Below are positions 6,349 to 6,679 of a stretch of DNA of 6,679 bases, one piece after another. The notes below the pieces were generated by a model, which saw only the letters and a program-made list of their open reading frames with translations, had not been told where the DNA came from and did no database searches. Each line of letters opens with the position of its first letter. The stretch's first letter is position 1. Made by a program: the position numbers and the translations under genes. The stretch lies in contig DCTO01000073.1 in assembly GCA_002329285.1 (NCBI GenBank), forward strand, positions 364 to 7,042. Direction: 5' to 3'. This stretch comes from Ruminococcaceae bacterium UBA1438. Its GTDB lineage: Bacteria > Bacillota > Clostridia > Oscillospirales > Acutalibacteraceae.

Positions 6349-6442
6349 GCCGAGTGACCGGCATTTGCCGCAGGCAAATTTCATTGCAGAGCAGTTTCAT
6401 TTTTTGCACCGCAAAAAAAATTCATAAATCCGCAGGATTTAT
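6349..6442. repeat. Modular array of short hairpins separated by TTTCAT/TTCAT
   Basis: Successive plus-strand hairpins are: GCCG/CGGC with loop AGTGAC (6349-6362); ATTTGCC/GGCAAAT with loop GCA (6363-6379); TGC/GCA with loop AGA (6385-6393); TTTTTTGC/GCAAAAAA with loop ACC (6400-6418); and ATAAATCC/GGATTTAT with loop GCA (6424-6442), then TTCGCC. TTTCAT or TTCAT sits between units at 6379-6384, 6395-6400 and 6421-6425. Stems differ in sequence while loops and linkers are conserved in style, so this is a structural repeat, not a direct repeat. It fits an intergenic palindromic repeat family of the REP/BIME kind, or a series of RNA stems in the transcript between two genes. It does not encode protein. 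Confidence 0.7.
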
Positions 6443-6456
6443 TTCGCCAAACAGCG

Positions 6457-6470
6457 GACAGGCCCCTGTC
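6457..6470 (-). other. Hairpin just after the stop codon of the edge gene
   Basis: GACAG (6457-6461) and CTGTC (6466-6470) form a stem with a 4-nt loop, extended by AACA (6450-6453) and TGTT (6471-6474) across a 3-nt bulge. It directly abuts the stop codon at 6474-6476. No T-tract follows on the minus strand, so it is at best a weak terminator. It may instead be the outer end of the hairpin array. Confidence 0.4.
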
Positions 6471-6473
6471 TGT

Positions 6474-6679
6474 TCAGTATTGAATAACAGAAACCTGCGC
6501 CCTGTCTTCTTTATAAAAATACTTTTTATATTCTATGTTTTTGTCGGTTATTAAAAGGGAGACGGAAAGCGATGTTATAATCGCGGCGCACAGCACCGTT
6601 GCCAAAACTCTGACCGCTTTTTCTTTTATGAGCAGCTCGCGCGGATACTCTTCATCCGGCGCAAGCAACTGAAGGAAGG
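6474..6679 (-). CDS. C-terminal part of an unidentified single-pass membrane protein (cut by window edge)
   Basis: The reading frame is open through the window edge and ends at TGA (6474-6476). About 68 codons are visible. A TTG at 6666-6668 is a possible start, but no ribosome binding site is visible ahead of it and the upstream codons (F-L-Q) continue in frame, so the gene most likely begins outside. Visible parts are a charged segment (APDEEYPRELLIKEKAVR), one hydrophobic segment (LATVLCAAIITSLSVSLLI) and a short hydrophilic tail rich in Lys/Tyr (NIEYKKYFYKED) ending VIQY. Charge distribution suggests an inside N-terminal side and an outside tail. I do not recognise the family. It is co-directional with the DUF4173 gene and may belong to the same operon. 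Confidence 0.6.
   Translation of the reverse strand, partial: FLQLLAPDEEYPRELLIKEKAVRVLATVLCAAIITSLSVSLLITDKNIEYKKYFYKEDRAQVSVIQY

Noticed and set aside
6400..6420. Rho-independent terminator formed by the T6-GC/GC-A8 hairpin
   Set aside because: The stem is almost all A-T, and on the minus strand the downstream side is an A-run, not a T-run.
6349..6442. CRISPR array or direct-repeat array
   Set aside because: Units are palindromes of differing sequence with 5-6 nt linkers; there are no identical repeats, no regular 30-40 nt spacers and no cas genes.

Overview
The window looks like chromosomal DNA of a low-to-mid GC Gram-positive, probably a Clostridia member of the Oscillospiraceae/Ruminococcaceae type. 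This is an inference from AGGTGAT/GGAGGT ribosome binding sites, U-tailed terminators, a lipoprotein signal peptide, a DUF4173 membrane protein and an orotate-phosphoribosyltransferase-like protein. No species can be named. All six genes lie on the minus strand, so transcription runs from high to low coordinates. No tRNA, rRNA, IS element, transposase, phage gene or CRISPR array was seen.

Right part (6679 down to 1810), an envelope module. A gene cut by the window edge (C-terminal 68 codons, one membrane segment) is followed by a 169-bp gap. That gap is packed with short perfect hairpins separated by TTTCAT/TTCAT. Next come a 755-aa DUF4173 polytopic membrane protein, a 443-aa membrane-anchored leucine-rich-repeat protein 41 bp further on, and, after a 140-bp gap, a 237-aa lipoprotein ending in a good terminator. 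The soluble C-terminal domain of the DUF4173 protein and the C-terminal domain of the lipoprotein are visibly homologous. The three genes therefore look like a set of surface proteins with a common, uncharacterised job. The LRR protein carries two copies of a cap-plus-LRR unit.

Middle (1740 to 949): a stand-alone phosphoribosyltransferase-like gene with its own candidate promoter and a strong terminator. Its PRPP loop lacks the usual acidic pair, and it has an H-x-C-x-x-C cluster near the C-terminus.

Left part (948 to 1): a stand-alone classical short-chain dehydrogenase/reductase with a near-consensus promoter (TTGACG, 17 bp, TATAAT), an operator-like dyad just downstream of the predicted transcription start, and a perfect 24-bp palindrome after the gene at the window edge.

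The SDR and phosphoribosyltransferase genes appear to be separate transcription units with no obvious functional tie to the envelope module. The most interesting signals are the modular hairpin array, the shared ectodomain and the duplicated LRR cap.
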